Assembly: GCA_903813345.2 (NCBI GenBank)
Contig: CAIIXF020000006.1
Coordinates: 27,225,936-27,289,935 of the forward strand
Direction: 5' to 3'
From: Owenia fusiformis
Taxonomy: Eukaryota > Annelida > Polychaeta > Sabellida > Oweniidae
DNA length: 64,000 bases
In this document: one piece after another, positions 46,261 to 58,699 of the stretch
How positions within the stretch are numbered: position 1 is the stretch's first letter
How the letters are laid out: every line of letters starts with the position of its first letter
Translations under genes and position numbers: made by a program
Notes under the pieces: model-generated
What the model was told of the DNA's origin: nothing
Database searches by the model: none
The model's input: the letters and a program-made list of their open reading frames with translations, nothing else

Positions 46261-49200
46261 TTAAATGTTGGCAAGCACTAACCCATAAAGTCCATGTTCA
46301 AATATAGCAGAACAATTGAATTCCTCTCTCCAGCATTTAGACTTGGCAAATACATTTGTTTCGAGTATATGACACTGATGCTCAACAGACTCCGCATAAT
46401 ACGTGTCAGCAACACACGACTCCCATTTGTGATGCCCGACCTCCCCGAGACAATCCGCGATCTGGCAGTACAGTTTAGTCAGCATCAGCTTGTTTATATC
46501 TCTGCGTTTTTTATGCCAACCATGCAAGTCCCTCCAAGGTCGGTCTATGTTAAATGAATCATCCATTACGGTGGATTTACATTCATGAGACGTTTTCCAA
46601 CTATTTCCAATTAAAACGCCGTGGTTTTTCTCGTTGCCTCTATAGACATAGAAAGCGTCGCTCCTTGTTCGAATATCATTCTCTGGATTCCCATCGTAGT
46701 TACCACAAACACCTAAAAATGTGTTAATTTCAATCAATCTGAGTTATTTTTTTTTCGTCAGTATTACTTTAGAAAATTATATGTAGCCGATTCGGTCGTA
46801 CCTACCATCAACATTCAATTTCCAATAGTCCGCTAATCTTACATAAGTGCGTCCGTTCGCAGGATTACCGTCATACTGCACGATAACGCCAACATCTTCT
46901 TCCATGTTAACTTCGACGAAATCAGTACTGTCTCGTGTGATTATGCTGATTATGTGATGTATCGCATATGGCTGACCCCCAATCGTGTAGATCACAACTA
47001 ATGTCTTTGGAAATTTTGAAACTCGCACGCCATCGATCTAGTTAGAAAATTTTAGAATCAAATGGGTTCATCAGTAAGTGATGAACCATGAATATAATAT
47101 TCTCTATCTAATAATCTCAGAAATACCAAGGAATGGTCTCGAGAGACTGGACGAAAGTCATTAGTTATGCATACAACTCAGGAAGTGCAATAACACCTAC
47201 ATTTAGAAAAGATTTAAACAGCTTTAATGGTGATTTTTTGACAAAATCAAATTTTGCTATGGAAACTCGGACAACATAAAAAATAAGTACGTCGATAATT
47301 TCTAACTGGTTAATAAAATATGTTTCCAACCATCTCTAAAAAGGGGTTGTTTGATATGTAGTACTCATTAAAAAATAACACGTTTTATAATGACCATGTG
47401 TATCCTCCAACACATGTTCAACATATTGAATATACTAAAAAATTCGATAAAATTGAGATTTTATATAATAATCATTTAAATACTAAATTTTAATTAGTCT
47501 CATTTCTGAAAAACATGTTTGAACTCATTTGTGTGCATTGATGAAATATTAATGTTTGGAGGATACAAAATATCGGACAGCAAAACCTAAATCCACCACA
47601 AAAATAACAATATCTCGTCTGATGTTTTCATTGTCTGTCATTTAAAAGGTAACCCTTAAGGGCACTTTCTGGCGAAATCTTAAACAAATGATGCTACGGC
47701 AAAGTTGATTTAAACAGTGTGTTGGAGGATACAAAATATTAGACAAATGGTATATGCATAGGAAAAGTATTTCATTGTATGGGTTTAACATCGCATTTTT
47801 AAGAGCTGATGTCAAACATACTTTTATGTAGTATCAACGCAATCGATGCTCTGTACACTGTATGTGCTGTAATCTGGTTTTGTATCACCACAAACAAAAC
47901 AAAACTTTGTTTTTTGACAAAAAATCATCATTTATGCTGTTTTTGAGAAATAATAAGCAATATTTTCAGTGGACATCGCATGATTATGATAACCAGTTGT
48001 GATGACTTTAGAATAGAACTCATCAATTGTCCCTGGTATCAATACGCACGACGTAGGCTTTAGTAGAACACCTGATTTTGGAGATATCAGTAATCGTAAT
48101 TTGCCTGGCTACAGTTTGTACTTACCTTTACACGGTGCCCGGCGCCATCTTTATGAAATATTTCGATTAAAGTGTCTTTCGTGTCGTCTCTTGTTATAAC
48201 GGAAATACGTTTAGTGTAAGAAACATGAGCACCAGGACTTTTAAAATATGGTAATAATTTAACTTCAAAATGCGGCACAGCTCCGAAACCATTCACCAGT
48301 CTAAGTTCGCACTGATTCTGAATTTCAAATTTGGCTCCGTCGAACGTAGTAAAATGCACGTCTCCCCAGGCTGTACATTCTACCATTTCACTTCCTTAAT
48401 CAATTAATATTATGTTATGTTAAGATTATACTTACTGGATCTGTAAACAAACATGTCTATGTTACTTTTGATTTAAGCATGTGATTTCATTTTGGGACTG
48501 TTACATATTTAAATTATCATGATATTATCATGCTTGCTTTAAATATGAAAACTGTTTATCTATCGTTGGCAACAAACCAAAGCAACACAATGTCAAATAA
48601 TTGCATACGAGGGTTACAATACATTGACGCTGATATTTCAAAATGTAGCCCGACTCAATTTTGTTTATACAATGGTACATCATTATGCATAAATCATAAT
48701 ATTTAGATTTTCGTTTCGCATTTCTATAAATTCTTACTTTCGTACTTGGAGTAACAAAGTTCACCGTGATACATTGGGTTACATTTGCAAAAGTACCTCC
48801 CCGATGGTAATTTAGCACACGACCCATGTTCACCACAATCTGGGCATCCTGGTGGAAGGAGGGGTGGTGGACAGCTCAGTCCACATATTGATCCCCGTTC
48901 ATCTAAAAAAAGTGTACTTGTCGTTTTATTAAGTAAGGATCGTCTCTGTCTCCGCCCCATAATTATCCGAAATTTCAAAAATTTAAAATAATAGCCTGCA
49001 CTTTAGCCATCGATGGAATTTGAACGAACCGATTGTTTTCTATAGTTAGGCCTTCGACACGACAAGTACTTGCCCGATGTAAAGATGCATGACACGTTCC
49101 GGATGAAAAGGGTACATAAAAGAAGTATGCCAAAAACATGGGTAGTGATTCGATCATTTACCTCTTATACTTCTCGCACTACGTCTTACAGCGGATCTGC

Positions 49201-49855
49201 ATGCCTTTTTGATCTTCTTGAATCCTTTGTTTATTTGGCCATAAGCTTTCCAACCCGTTCTCCCAGATTGCGTCAGTGGTAAAATGCTTCTGCTGAGTTG
49301 ACTAAGTATCGACCTCTCGTCGGAATTGGATAGTCTCGTTGCATTTTTCACCATTTTTGAAAGTTGTAAGCCAGATTTAAGAACACTTTTCAAAGCATAT
49401 GATGAAATATCTTCAAATCTTAACTTCTCAGATCCGTGTGTATAAAATGGAAGTGAAGAATTCATGAAATCGAGACCTTTATTTCTAACAGCGTTATTGA
49501 ATGTGACTTTAGTCAATGCGTCTACCATTTTAGGACGTGCGTTGTGAAACTTAACCAAGGAATCCGCCAGTGCCTTCACATTGGCGACAACATAATTTTC
49601 AAATACGCTCACATACGTCTTCATGATGGGATGCGCCGTATAATTTTGCATTAAAGCAGAAACAGTCGTAACATCGAAACTCAAGTCAGCAATGGAAAGA
49701 GTTCTGTATTTCTTTGCCAACTGTTCAAGTTTATCGAAGCATGTACATTGGTTTAACACTTGAGGCAGTTGTCTCACTACTCTGGTTAAGTCTTCCTCGC
49801 CGAAAACAACCGAACATGTGAGGGAAAACAAAGACAAAATGACCAAATGCTTCAT
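46261..49855 (-). CDS. Secreted EGF + vWD domain protein, complete
   Basis: Exons, minus strand: 49855-49162, 48902-48738, 48394-48126, 47037-46806, 46712-46261 (stop TAA); GT-AG sites and phases 1,1,0,1 agree, total 603 aa. Residues 1-19 are a signal peptide (MKHLVILSLFSLTCSVVFG). Residues 20-231 are a mostly helical region of no family I recognise, with one close Cys pair (CTCF) and a basic end (KKACRSAVRRSARS). Exon 2 is a phase 1-1 EGF-like module (CPDCGEHGSCAKLPSGRYFC). Exons 3-5 form a vWD domain from CTAWGDVHFTTFDG to LNVDGVCGNYDGNP (CGNYDG at 456-461), followed by a Cys-rich end (YCQIADCLG, KWESCVAD, KCWREEFNC). vWD domains mediate multimerisation and calcium-dependent packing in matrix and mucus proteins; the specific role is unknown. 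The start follows an acceptor (TTTTAG|G ATG), so a 5' UTR exon lies upstream. Confidence 0.92.
47038..48125 (-). other. Intron of the vWD gene
   Basis: About 1.1 kb between exons 3 and 4. It contains short related words TTGGAGGATACAAAATAT at about 47558 and 47722 and an inverse TATCCTCCAACACATG near 47400, probably remains of a small repeat. No other exon. Confidence 0.6.
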
Positions 49856-49930
49856 CCTAAAACATAGATTATGCCATATGATGCTTGCTATTTAAGAAAT
49901 GTTTAACGTAGCAACCCGCGAGGAACTTAC

Positions 49931-49985
49931 TTGCTTCGCCACTTGATCAGCTTCTTGTCGAGCTCCAGCTGATAACAATGTAAAT
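49931..49985 (-). other. Possible 5' UTR exon of the vWD gene
   Basis: On the minus strand a good donor (AAGCAA|GTAAGTTCC) ends at 49931, about 75 bp upstream of the acceptor that precedes the ATG. The upstream edge is not defined; 49985 is arbitrary. Confidence 0.35.
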
Positions 49986-50304
49986 GTAAGACCTGATGTC
50001 CCTGCACTTATTCGAATTTAGAAATGCACTGCATCATGTACGTTCCCTTTGAACGCTGTCGTAGAAGCTAATACGTGCGAATATACATAGTGTAACATTA
50101 ATTCAGTTCATTCAAAAAGTTCTGCGCAAATATGTCTAACTATGATAATAATTAACTGGTTCAAATTTGGTCCCGAACCCGTATAACGACAGCTGTGGAG
50201 GTTTCAATGAATGTAAGTCTGTTACCTAATATTTTACGGTCACAATAGTCACCTAGATAATGACTATGGTTTCACATCATGAATGTAAAAAAAGGCGATT
50301 GTAA

Positions 50305-51113
50305 CCCCCCTATCACACCAAACTAGTTCTTACCCGTTCTTGCCAGTCCTACGAAAACGTCGTCAAACGGGCTCAATCTGGCTGTGGTCGGGAAATATGT
50401 CTGAAATAATTAGCTTCTTCGTTCTTAAACAGTCTTCAATACGTCCATCTCGTTCGCAGTTCGTTCAGGTCGCACCACGTCGGAGTGCAACGTCGTAGAA
50501 CGCGTCCCTTAGTCTAGAAGGTCAACATGACCTGATTACAGAACGGTATGGTCGTCATCGAATTTTGAATCGATTCAAAATTCTAAAATCACATTCCCGT
50601 CTGAGAACGTTCATAAAGTTCGTAAATAGACCTTAGAAAGTTGCAGCTACGTTCATTCCGTTTGCACACAGTTTAAAACCAGTTTTGAAGAACGCAGTGG
50701 CAACTTGTTTGGTGTGATAGCTATATTTTTGCTAACTCGTTCATAAGCAGTGTTAAATACGTTCTTAATCAGTTTAAACCCGTTTGCAATTAATTCTACC
50801 TCGTTCTCAACACGTTCGCAGACAATTCAACTCGTTGTTAAAACGTCCCTAGTAGGATTGAAGTACGACGGTTCCGTTCGTAGTACGTCCAGCTCGTCGT
50901 TAGTACGTTGTCACTCGTTCTAATTGTAGAACGTGACGACCACGAGAACATTTTGAGCATTGTCTAAGTTCTAGAGGACCTGCCCGTTCGAGTACGTTCG
51001 ATGAAGTTTGTAAATAGATCCCAAACGATTCTTAGTAGGTCCAATCCGTTCGTATACAGCTGAAGCCCGTTTTCGAGAACGCAGTGAGAACTAGTTTGGT
51101 GTGATAGTAGGGT
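50305..51113. mobile_element. ~0.8-kb non-autonomous element with TATCACACC ends
   Basis: CTATCACACCAAACTAGTTC at 50310 and its exact inverse at about 51087-51107 bound the region. A third, diverged copy of the right end (CTTGTTTGGTGTGATAG) lies at about 50710-50726, so it may be two nested or tandem copies. CGTTC and ACGTC words are frequent inside. No coding content and no clear target duplication. Confidence 0.7.
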
Positions 51114-51333
51114 AAGTAACATATCGAGTTCGGTAATTTCAATTATTGCCAGTTTTTCCTACATCAACTGTATTCTTTAAGTCAAACATGACAACACTGC
51201 CTTAACGTACAAAGTTTCCCCTCTTGTAATCTTCTGTACAATATGGCCTTAAACATACTCTGTATTATATTCAGACATTTCCTGAGGTTTCCAATTGAAA
51301 GGTATCCAATTAATTAATGAAATCATCGGAGGA

Positions 51334-52050
51334 TGTGTTTCCAAACAGTACTTTATCAAAAAAGAAGCAGAAAACATTTGTTGAACGCATGGCAAAAATT
51401 GGGCTAATTTTGGCCTTTAACTAAAAACTTGACAATTTTCCGAGTATCCCAGTCACAAATAAAATACAAGACTTGGTGATTTCGGGCCATATCTAAATGA
51501 ATTCAATGTAAAGCTTGATGACGTCGATTGAATTGTGGACCATTTGGTTTATAAAATCAAATGAAATCTCAAATAGTACATCGGGTTTCTAAACTGTACT
51601 TTATCAAAACAAGAAGCAGAAAACATTTGTTAAACGCATGGCAAAAAATTGGGCTAATTTTGGCCTTTAACTAAAAACATGACAATTTTCCGAGTATCCC
51701 AGTCACAAATAAAATACAAGAGACTTGGTGATTTCGAGCCATATCGAAATGAATTCAATCTAAAGCTTGATGACGTCGATTGAATTGTGGACCATTTGGT
51801 TTATAATATGAAATGAAATCTCAAATAGTACATCGGGTTTCCAAACAGTACTTTATCAAATCAAGAAGCAGAAAGCATTTGTTGAACGCATGGCAAAAAT
51901 TGGGCACATTTTGGCCTTTAACTAAAACCTTGACAATTTTCCGAGTATCCCAGTCACAAATAAAATACAAGAGACTTGGTGATTTCGAGCCATATCGAAA
52001 TGAATTCAATCTAAAGCTTGATGACGTCAAGTACAAATAGTGCATTGGGT
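51334..52050. repeat. Tandem array, three ~250-bp units
   Basis: GTTTCCAAACAGTACTTTATC-type starts occur at 51337, 51585 and 51837 (periods 248 and 252). Units contain AAGAAGCAGAAAACATTTGT, TTTTGGCCTTTAACTAAAA and CGAGTATCCCAGTCACAAAT. The third unit is cut short. Open frames along it are repeat artefacts. Confidence 0.9.
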
Positions 52051-53688
52051 TTATGGTCCTGAAATCGTAAATAAAGGAAGAGTGAATTTGTATCCGTCCG
52101 TATCAAATTATGTAAAAATAAAAGAGTCTCTTCTCATTAAACGTTTTTTGTGCAAAACCTTTTGAACAACCCTAATATTATTTACTTGAACTTGAAGTTC
52201 CAGCTACACTGCACAGTATTTGATTTAATGCTTAAATCCCATTAAAGTTTCAAACCCACGTGGAACACGTATACACTATCATACATTGAATGAGCACTAA
52301 AAAATCCAATTGAATAATATTGTTCCTAATCATTGTTAGAATTTTCAACATCATAAAAGTTGTATAAAAATTTTAATAAAATACCACCTGGACAATAAAA
52401 TTCATGTATGTATAATATTTTTACAAACCACTGCAAACTATATCAATGAACAAACTTTAATCAAAATCAAGCGTCGAAAAGAAATTGATGAAACGATGTT
52501 TAATGCCCACAAATTAGATGCACAACGCACCCTATGCCACCATGAACGCTTGAGAGTTAAAGATGTGAATGTGTTCATTGCATCAGAACAGACCACGAAA
52601 GGTACATATGTAAAGCTAATCTGAAAAAATCCGTTTTATCACTCTAAAATGCCATAAATGATATTTAGTTTTTTGTTGGAGCTATTAACGATAAAACATT
52701 GTGTTAACAATTAAAGTTAATGTTTGTATCAAATATTACTTGACAAAATTACATTTACGATTAAAGCTCAATGGTTTAGGATGATGATATTGAAAGGATG
52801 TACTGTAACTGACAACTACTTACTAGATCTGATAGACCACGCAGTTCCTTATAACAGATTATTCATTGAAAAATTGGAAATGTATCTGCAACAAGCAAAA
52901 CCTTTTTTTCATTGTGTTTTAATACGATCAGATGTAAAGTAATATTGAATCAATATACTTTTGTTAAAAATCGGTTATTGGGTAAAACCAAACATTATCA
53001 TTCATGATGGGGTATATTTAAATACATATTTTATGAGATTTGCGATATATACAAATATGTACAAATCCCAACAATAAACTATATCAAACAAAGAATATGA
53101 TTATTATGAGCTTTATTTATAAAATATTCATATTTACAAATAGGAAGTTACTGCATTGAAAATACGAAATCTCTGAAAACAACAAACGTGCGTGATCTCG
53201 AATTGGACAACATCAAAATAGTACTGAACAATACAATACACAAATATAAAGAAAAATGAACAATCCAAGGATTTCTTTCATACCTTCTTTTTGAAGAATA
53301 TACACGTAAAATCCGTTGACTAATGTGCAAAAACAGTAACATTAAGAAAAAACATTGACTTGTATTTCAAAATAGCCTATATTTACATTTTTCCTTTATG
53401 GCTTCACTGTCGCCATGGAGTCCGAACCCATCGGTGGATACATTTTAGTGTCTACAGCACATTTATTGTGAAATCGTGTCTCAAACATTTGGCACAAGAT
53501 TCTACCTACAATCCACTTCTTATGTATTAAAACCACCATTGAAACTTGTCAATAAAACACACTTTTAAAATAATGATATTTTTGTTATAGTTAAGGAAGC
53601 GGACGCCCAATAAAGGAAATATAGGTCGATTACTTGTAGAATAGTACGAAATAGATGAGACCGCGCCTAATAGTTATTAATCTCCGCT
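52051..53688. other. Intergenic and tetraspanin 3' region
   Basis: AT-rich. The minus-strand tetraspanin 3' UTR presumably occupies the right part (a TTTATT, i.e. AATAAA on the minus strand, lies near 53112). An open frame at 52724-52942 (plus) has no family or splice support and is not called. Confidence 0.45.
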
Positions 53689-54290
53689 TTACACCTTCAT
53701 TCCTGGGTTTGATCTACCCTGCATCTCGAGAGCATCATTTTCTTCTTGTTTAGATTTCTTGATACGATGGATGAGGAAACTTGTGAATGCAATTCCAAAT
53801 AACTGGAAGTTAAAAGAAAACAGTGGATAAAATTATTAAAAGGACGTGTATGTTAGTGTCAAACTGTTACATTTTGTCTACAGCAACCGTACGGCTGTAC
53901 GGCAGCCGTAGCCTCCCAAAATTGAGAGAAATATTCAGCATAAAAAATATCGATTTTGTGAAGCTACGGCTGCCGTACGCCTGCCGTACAGCTAATGTGA
54001 ATGGGGCTTCAGCCTTCTTGGATTGATAATGAACTTGCAGTGTGCATTTCATTAATATTTACATTACACAAATGCCAATATATAATTATAACAAAAAAGA
54101 TAATGATCAAATAATAATTTACTAAGTTAACAAGAATCATAACATATCTTATATAATGTAGTATTAGATCATACATGATGTTTTTTATAATATCCGTAAT
54201 GTTTACCTGAATTGCAGCGACTGCTCCGAGACCTGCGATGATGTACACTCCGTATTTCTTGATGAATTCAAGCAACTTATCGTAACATCC
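53689..54290 (-). CDS. Tetraspanin, last two exons (partial)
   Basis: Exons on the minus strand at 54290-54207 and 53802-53689 (stop TAA), with GT-AG sites and phase 0 joins. The first encodes GCYDKLLEFIKKYGVYIIAG, the end of the large extracellular loop (final Cys) and the start of the fourth transmembrane helix. The second completes the helix (LFGIAFTSFLIHRIKK) and gives a short cytoplasmic tail (QEENDALEMQGRSNPGMKV). Tetraspanins organise membrane microdomains. The upstream exons were not found between 54.3 kb and the right end, so they lie beyond it or are hidden by a very large, repeat-filled intron. Only 65 residues are visible. Confidence 0.8.
53887..53995. mobile_element. Small MITE with GTACGGCAGCCGTAGC arms
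   Basis: CTGTACGGCAGCCGTAGC and its inverse (GCTACGGCTGCCGTACG, extended by CCTGCCGTACAG) enclose about 55 bp in the last tetraspanin intron. The flanks TAATGTGAATGGGGCTTC look like part of the element. Open frames on both strands here are artefacts of the palindrome. Confidence 0.7.
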
Positions 54291-54429
54291 CTAAAATGAT
54301 GGAAACATTATATCTATCAATACGTGTAATCAAGCTAAATAGCGATGAAAGTCAATCCACACATATTCATGTACATGTAATCTTGAATAAATAACACCAA
54401 TAATACCATTACAATATTGTTTATGATTG

Positions 54430-54660
54430 ATGTGATATTTCCTCTTATTTTTGTCATTTTAGGAATTTAATTACTCCCTGATATTTGGCACATTTGTTCC
54501 GAAGAGCATCGGACTGTCACAATATTACAGCAATTTAAACAACATGCATGCTCCAATGGGCACTATCGGGCTATGAGCAAACATACACACGTCGTCCAAA
54601 ATGTCCCTTCCTGACTTCTACCTGTGGGGATACGCCAAAGATATGGTGTAAATTCTGTGT
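54430..54660 (+). pseudogene. Tc1-like transposase relic
   Basis: TTTTTGTCATTTTAGGAATT, GTCGTCCAAAATGTCC and FYLWGYAKDMV match the relic at 26.04-26.28 kb and the LWGYLKD block of Tc1-like transposases. Only a short C-terminal part remains. Confidence 0.55.
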
Positions 54661-54704
54661 CAAAAGTTTACAGACATAATTTCGCAATTTAGGTGCACGA
54701 AAAT

Positions 54705-55090
54705 GTACGATTTCGTGTGCTCTTTATTCCAGACGCTCTAAAAGCGAACGCTCTCCATTCCTGACGCTAATGTTCTATTCCAGACGCTATTTACCTATTC
54801 CCGACGCTATCTATTCTGGACGCTCTGAAACCGAACGCTATCTATTCAGGACGCTCCATTCTGGACGCTCACTATTAAACCGGACGCTATCGATTCCAGA
54901 CGCTCTATTCCAGACGCTCCATTCTGGACGCTCTATTCTGGACGCTATTTAACCGGTCGCTTTCAGCAATCAGGACGCTCTATTCTGGACGCTATTTAAC
55001 CGATCGGTTTCTGCAATCAGGACGCTCTATTCTGAACGCTACTATTTAACCCGACGCTTGTATTCAAGACGCTCCATTCTGGACGCTCGA
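54705..55090. repeat. Irregular GACGCT minisatellite
   Basis: TATTC(T/C)GGACGCTC and related words recur more than 20 times with variable spacing (11-20 bp), including CCGAACGCT and ACCGGTCGCT variants. No fixed period. No gene. Confidence 0.8.
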
Positions 55091-55739
55091 TGACATTAAC
55101 CAAAAGCTCTCCACTCTTATTCTGATTGATATATTATGAACGTATTGCATTAACCCCGACCTCAACATATCACATCAAGGGCAATACAATATTAAACACG
55201 CGCTTCTATCATATCGTAGTAAAGTTTCGAACATTTTCAAAAGATGGGGCGTATATTAGCACTTTTGATATTAAGTTTACGAATTTAATTTATAGATCAT
55301 GAACGTAAATTGCATTAACACTGTCTACAACATCTCACATCAAGAGCAATGAAGTATTTAACGAGCACATCTTACATATCATATCATTTGTTGCGGTAGA
55401 CCTTCGGATTTGTTTTGTTTAGTAACATTACATAATTGGATTAGCTCAATATATGTAAGCTAGGGGTGGTAGCATATATTTTAAAATGGCTATGGCAATC
55501 ATTGGTAAAAAATCTTAGGAAATATATGCCATTTTCCTGGGGCTAGTTTACCCACAAACGATTTATTTTGAGCAATTTAAATGCATACTCATTACAACTA
55601 TTCGACAGATATGCTACTTTGAAATTAAGAACATAAATAAACATACTTTTGCTTTTTTAGTCATTTATTCATGGAACAAATCTCACGTTACTGCCAACTC
55701 GAAAAGCTAGTTTCGCATTCGTCAGGTCTAAGGTGGATA

Positions 55740-57060
55740 AATGGGTTTTTGGTGGTTCAGGTGATTTGTTTAATGTTTCAGCTTTCCTGGTAGGTATATG
55801 TATTATGTTGGTAGTATATCTTGTTGTTGAGATATTAACTTAAATGTTCCGTTTAGTGGTCCGTATTTCAAATATTTCGATTTTATTGTATTTGGTTTTT
55901 ATCAAATGGGTGTATTGGTTAATTGTATTGGGGTATGGACAGTTCGGTGTTGGTTCGGTTGTTTTGTTCATTGCGCTTCATTGTCATGTGTATTTTGTGT
56001 TGATATCGTGTGTGTTCGAAGAGGCATTAACTTGTTCGTGTATGGTTGTATTTTTTATTTTTCCGCATTTTGCAATATTTTCGATTTGTTAAGTTGGTGT
56101 GAGTTTGACTGTGTCTCGGGTAGGTCTATTGTGTGTAAATTACATTTTGGTGGTTCAGGAAATCTGCTTGATGTTTTAGCTTTCAGTTGGTATATGTATT
56201 ATGTTGTTAGCATATCTTGTTGTTGAGATATTAACTTGAGTGTGGGGTATGATGGTCCGCTTTTCAAATATTTCGATTTTCTATATTCGGTTTTTATCGA
56301 ATGGGTGTAATGCGTATTGGTTAATTGCATCAGGGTATGGTCAGTTCAATGTTGAGATTTAATTTGTTTGTTTTGTTCATTGTTTTAGCTTCATGGTCAG
56401 GTATATTTTATGTTCATATTGTGCGTATGAGAATAGTTGTTAACTTGTTCGTGTTTGGTCGTGTTTTTGGTGTTTTCCGCGTTTGCGGTATTTTCGATTT
56501 GTTAAGCTGGTGTGAGTTTGGTGGTGTCTAGGGTGGGTCTATGGTGGGTGAATTGTTTTTTTATTGGTTCAAGTGGCTTGTTTAATACTTTAGCTTTCTA
56601 TTGGTGTGTGTATTATGTTGGTGGCATATCTTGTTGTTGAGATATTAACTTGAATGTAGGGTTTAATAGTCAGAATTTCAAATATTTTGATTTTCCCATG
56701 TTTGTGTTTTATCGGAAGGGTGTATGCGTATTGGTTAATTGTGTCTGGCTGTGGTTGTTTTATTGTTTAAGTTTGGTTTGGTTGTATTGTTTTTCTTAAG
56801 CCTCTATTGTGAGGTATTTTTGTGTTGATAGTGTGTGTGTTGAGGGAGTTATCAACTTGTTTGCGCATAACCCTTTTTTGGTTTGATCTGAGTTTTGTGG
56901 TGTTTTGGTTTGTGTATGTGGTGTTGGTTTGATGGTGTGTGTAGTACGCATGTGGTGGGCTAATTTATTTTTCGATGGTTTGGTTGTTTTACGATTTGTT
57001 TTGGCTTCGTGTTGCTGTGTGTGTTGTGTTGGTGGCATGTCTCGTTGTTAAGATATTAAC
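55740..57060 (+). repeat. ~405-bp satellite, about four units (left arm)
   Basis: Units begin at GTGGTTCAGG-type words at about 55748, 56147, 56560 and 56968. Each contains TATCTTGTTGTTGAGATATT, CAAATATTTCGATTTT, GTATTGGTTAATTG and TTCGATTTGTTAAG. The inverse copy at 61640-62470 has about two units. Open frames here (for example SMLRFNL...VLFIVLASWSG) are conserved only because the DNA repeat is conserved. Confidence 0.85.
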
Positions 57061-57246
57061 TTGATTTTGGGTGCCGTCTTCCCGTTTATGGATATTCTTG
57101 TTTTCCGTGTGTTGCGGAATTGTTGTCGGTTTTATAGAAAGATGTCGCTCTTTGTTAATTCGTTTGGTTACAAGGGGCGATATTTTTTTAAGATTGGTAG
57201 TAAGGTTGCTTTCGGTGAGTTCGAAGTGTACACGCATTGTTCATGC

Positions 57247-57620
57247 AGTCTGTGAACAAGTGGTGAGGGGTCTCTGAATGGGGACCTGGAAGACATAATC
57301 TAGTCGCCTTAGTTTCCCTAAACTATCGCATGTCTAATATGTGACAAGAGTAGTATATGTCAGTAAATAAGGCGTAAGATACTAGTATTGTTCGTATACC
57401 CTAGAGATAATATTGTTTTTGTTTTGGGGGTAAGGTTGCCAAACTTCCCCTAACCACCGTTAGTACTCATGTGACGGGTAGTCTATATTTGGTAGATCCT
57501 AGCTATAGTGTAATGACGTTGGTGTGGTATTTTCTATCTTAATGATCATTTACGTAGGAGAGACAATCTGAACCCGGGATTTCGAACATGAGAATATGAG
57601 ATGGAACTGTCTGAATGGAA
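57247..57620 (+). repeat. Composite repeat head, partial copy
   Basis: GTGAGGGGTCTCTGAATGGG, AACTTCCCCTAACCACCGTT, TTTGGTAGATCCTAG and AATGACGTTGGTGTG follow the same order as at 2.3, 58.9 and (inverted) 62.9-62.7 kb. It joins directly to the 405-bp satellite. Confidence 0.65.
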
Positions 57621-58690
57621 TACATAGGCCTGACAAATCAGATCAGAGGGGCAACCCCCCCCCCCCCCCCTGGAGTTGACTTTTTGTTGATATGAAAAAT
57701 GCATTTGTATTAACAGGGTACCTACTCACTCATCAACTTCATGTTAAGGCTCCTTTTTAATATGGCACATACCTCATCAACCCCCTACGTAGGCTTTACT
57801 TTTAATAGGGTACCTACCCCCACAAAATTATAGATAAATCCATGGGCTTTCAAAAGCTTTTGAAAGCCCATGATAAATCTAATTTCAAAGTTATTCAATT
57901 CATGAAAGCGTCTGGTCTGGAACAGAAATCTCAATGACTAAGATAAACAAATCGAGTTCAATGCACGAGAGGTTTATCCTTACAGGAAATAAACAAATGG
58001 CGTGTTTTGATAACTTATTAAGAATAAACCCCGGGAATAAACAGTGTATCTGATTGCTAAAAACTTGGTAAATGAATCAGTCCATGTACGTTTTACCTAA
58101 ATATAATAAACTAGATACAAACTATTTCATTAAAAGTAAATAATTAAAACATAAGACGGGATCATATCAGAATTTCACTCAGGGAAATAAGAAATGTTTT
58201 CTTTTGGCAAATTATTGGGGATTATGAAATTGTCTCTCCAAATAGCTAAATATCTGCAACTTTGTCTCATTTGCTTGTTTTCCTCTTTTATGAAACAGCA
58301 TCGTGTGTTAATTTATTATAGCTCACCACACATCTCTAAAAGTTTTTTTATTTTGGCAAATCAATTTCACATTTATGGGTGAAGTTTCGAGATCTTCCAT
58401 TTGTGTACGAGAGGAAAACTTAACATCCAAATTCCCAGTAAATACCCCCATAACGTATTAGTATACAGCTTGGCATATGAAATATTCTCCAAATGAAACA
58501 AAGCAGTTCTAAGAAGGACTTACATGTATGTTGGCCGTTGTACATGTATTCTTTGAACAACCACTCTCTCAATAATGTTTTCAGAATCATTATAACGGAT
58601 TACTTTATCTCCAAGACAATTTCAACAAACTGGAATTTACAAAACTTCCCTTATTTCTTAAAAATGGACTGGTCCAGTTGACTCACCTGG
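57621..58690. other. Non-coding spacer
   Basis: Includes a poly-C tract (about 57655-57670) and a perfect 32-bp palindrome at 57841-57872. No exon was recognised. Confidence 0.5.
57841..57872. repeat. Perfect 32-bp palindrome without loop
   Basis: CATGGGCTTTCAAAAG is followed immediately by its exact reverse complement. It contains the AAGCTT site at the centre. No neighbouring gene explains it. Confidence 0.85.
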
Positions 58691-58699
58691 AGCCGCTAT

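Noticed and set aside
51813-52045. Frames on both strands
   Set aside because: Lie in the third unit of the ~250-bp tandem array; the same frames are broken in the other units.
55844-57277. Hydrophobic membrane-protein-like frames
   Set aside because: They fall in the 405-bp satellite and recur in its inverted copy at 61.78-62.08 kb; conservation is at the DNA level.
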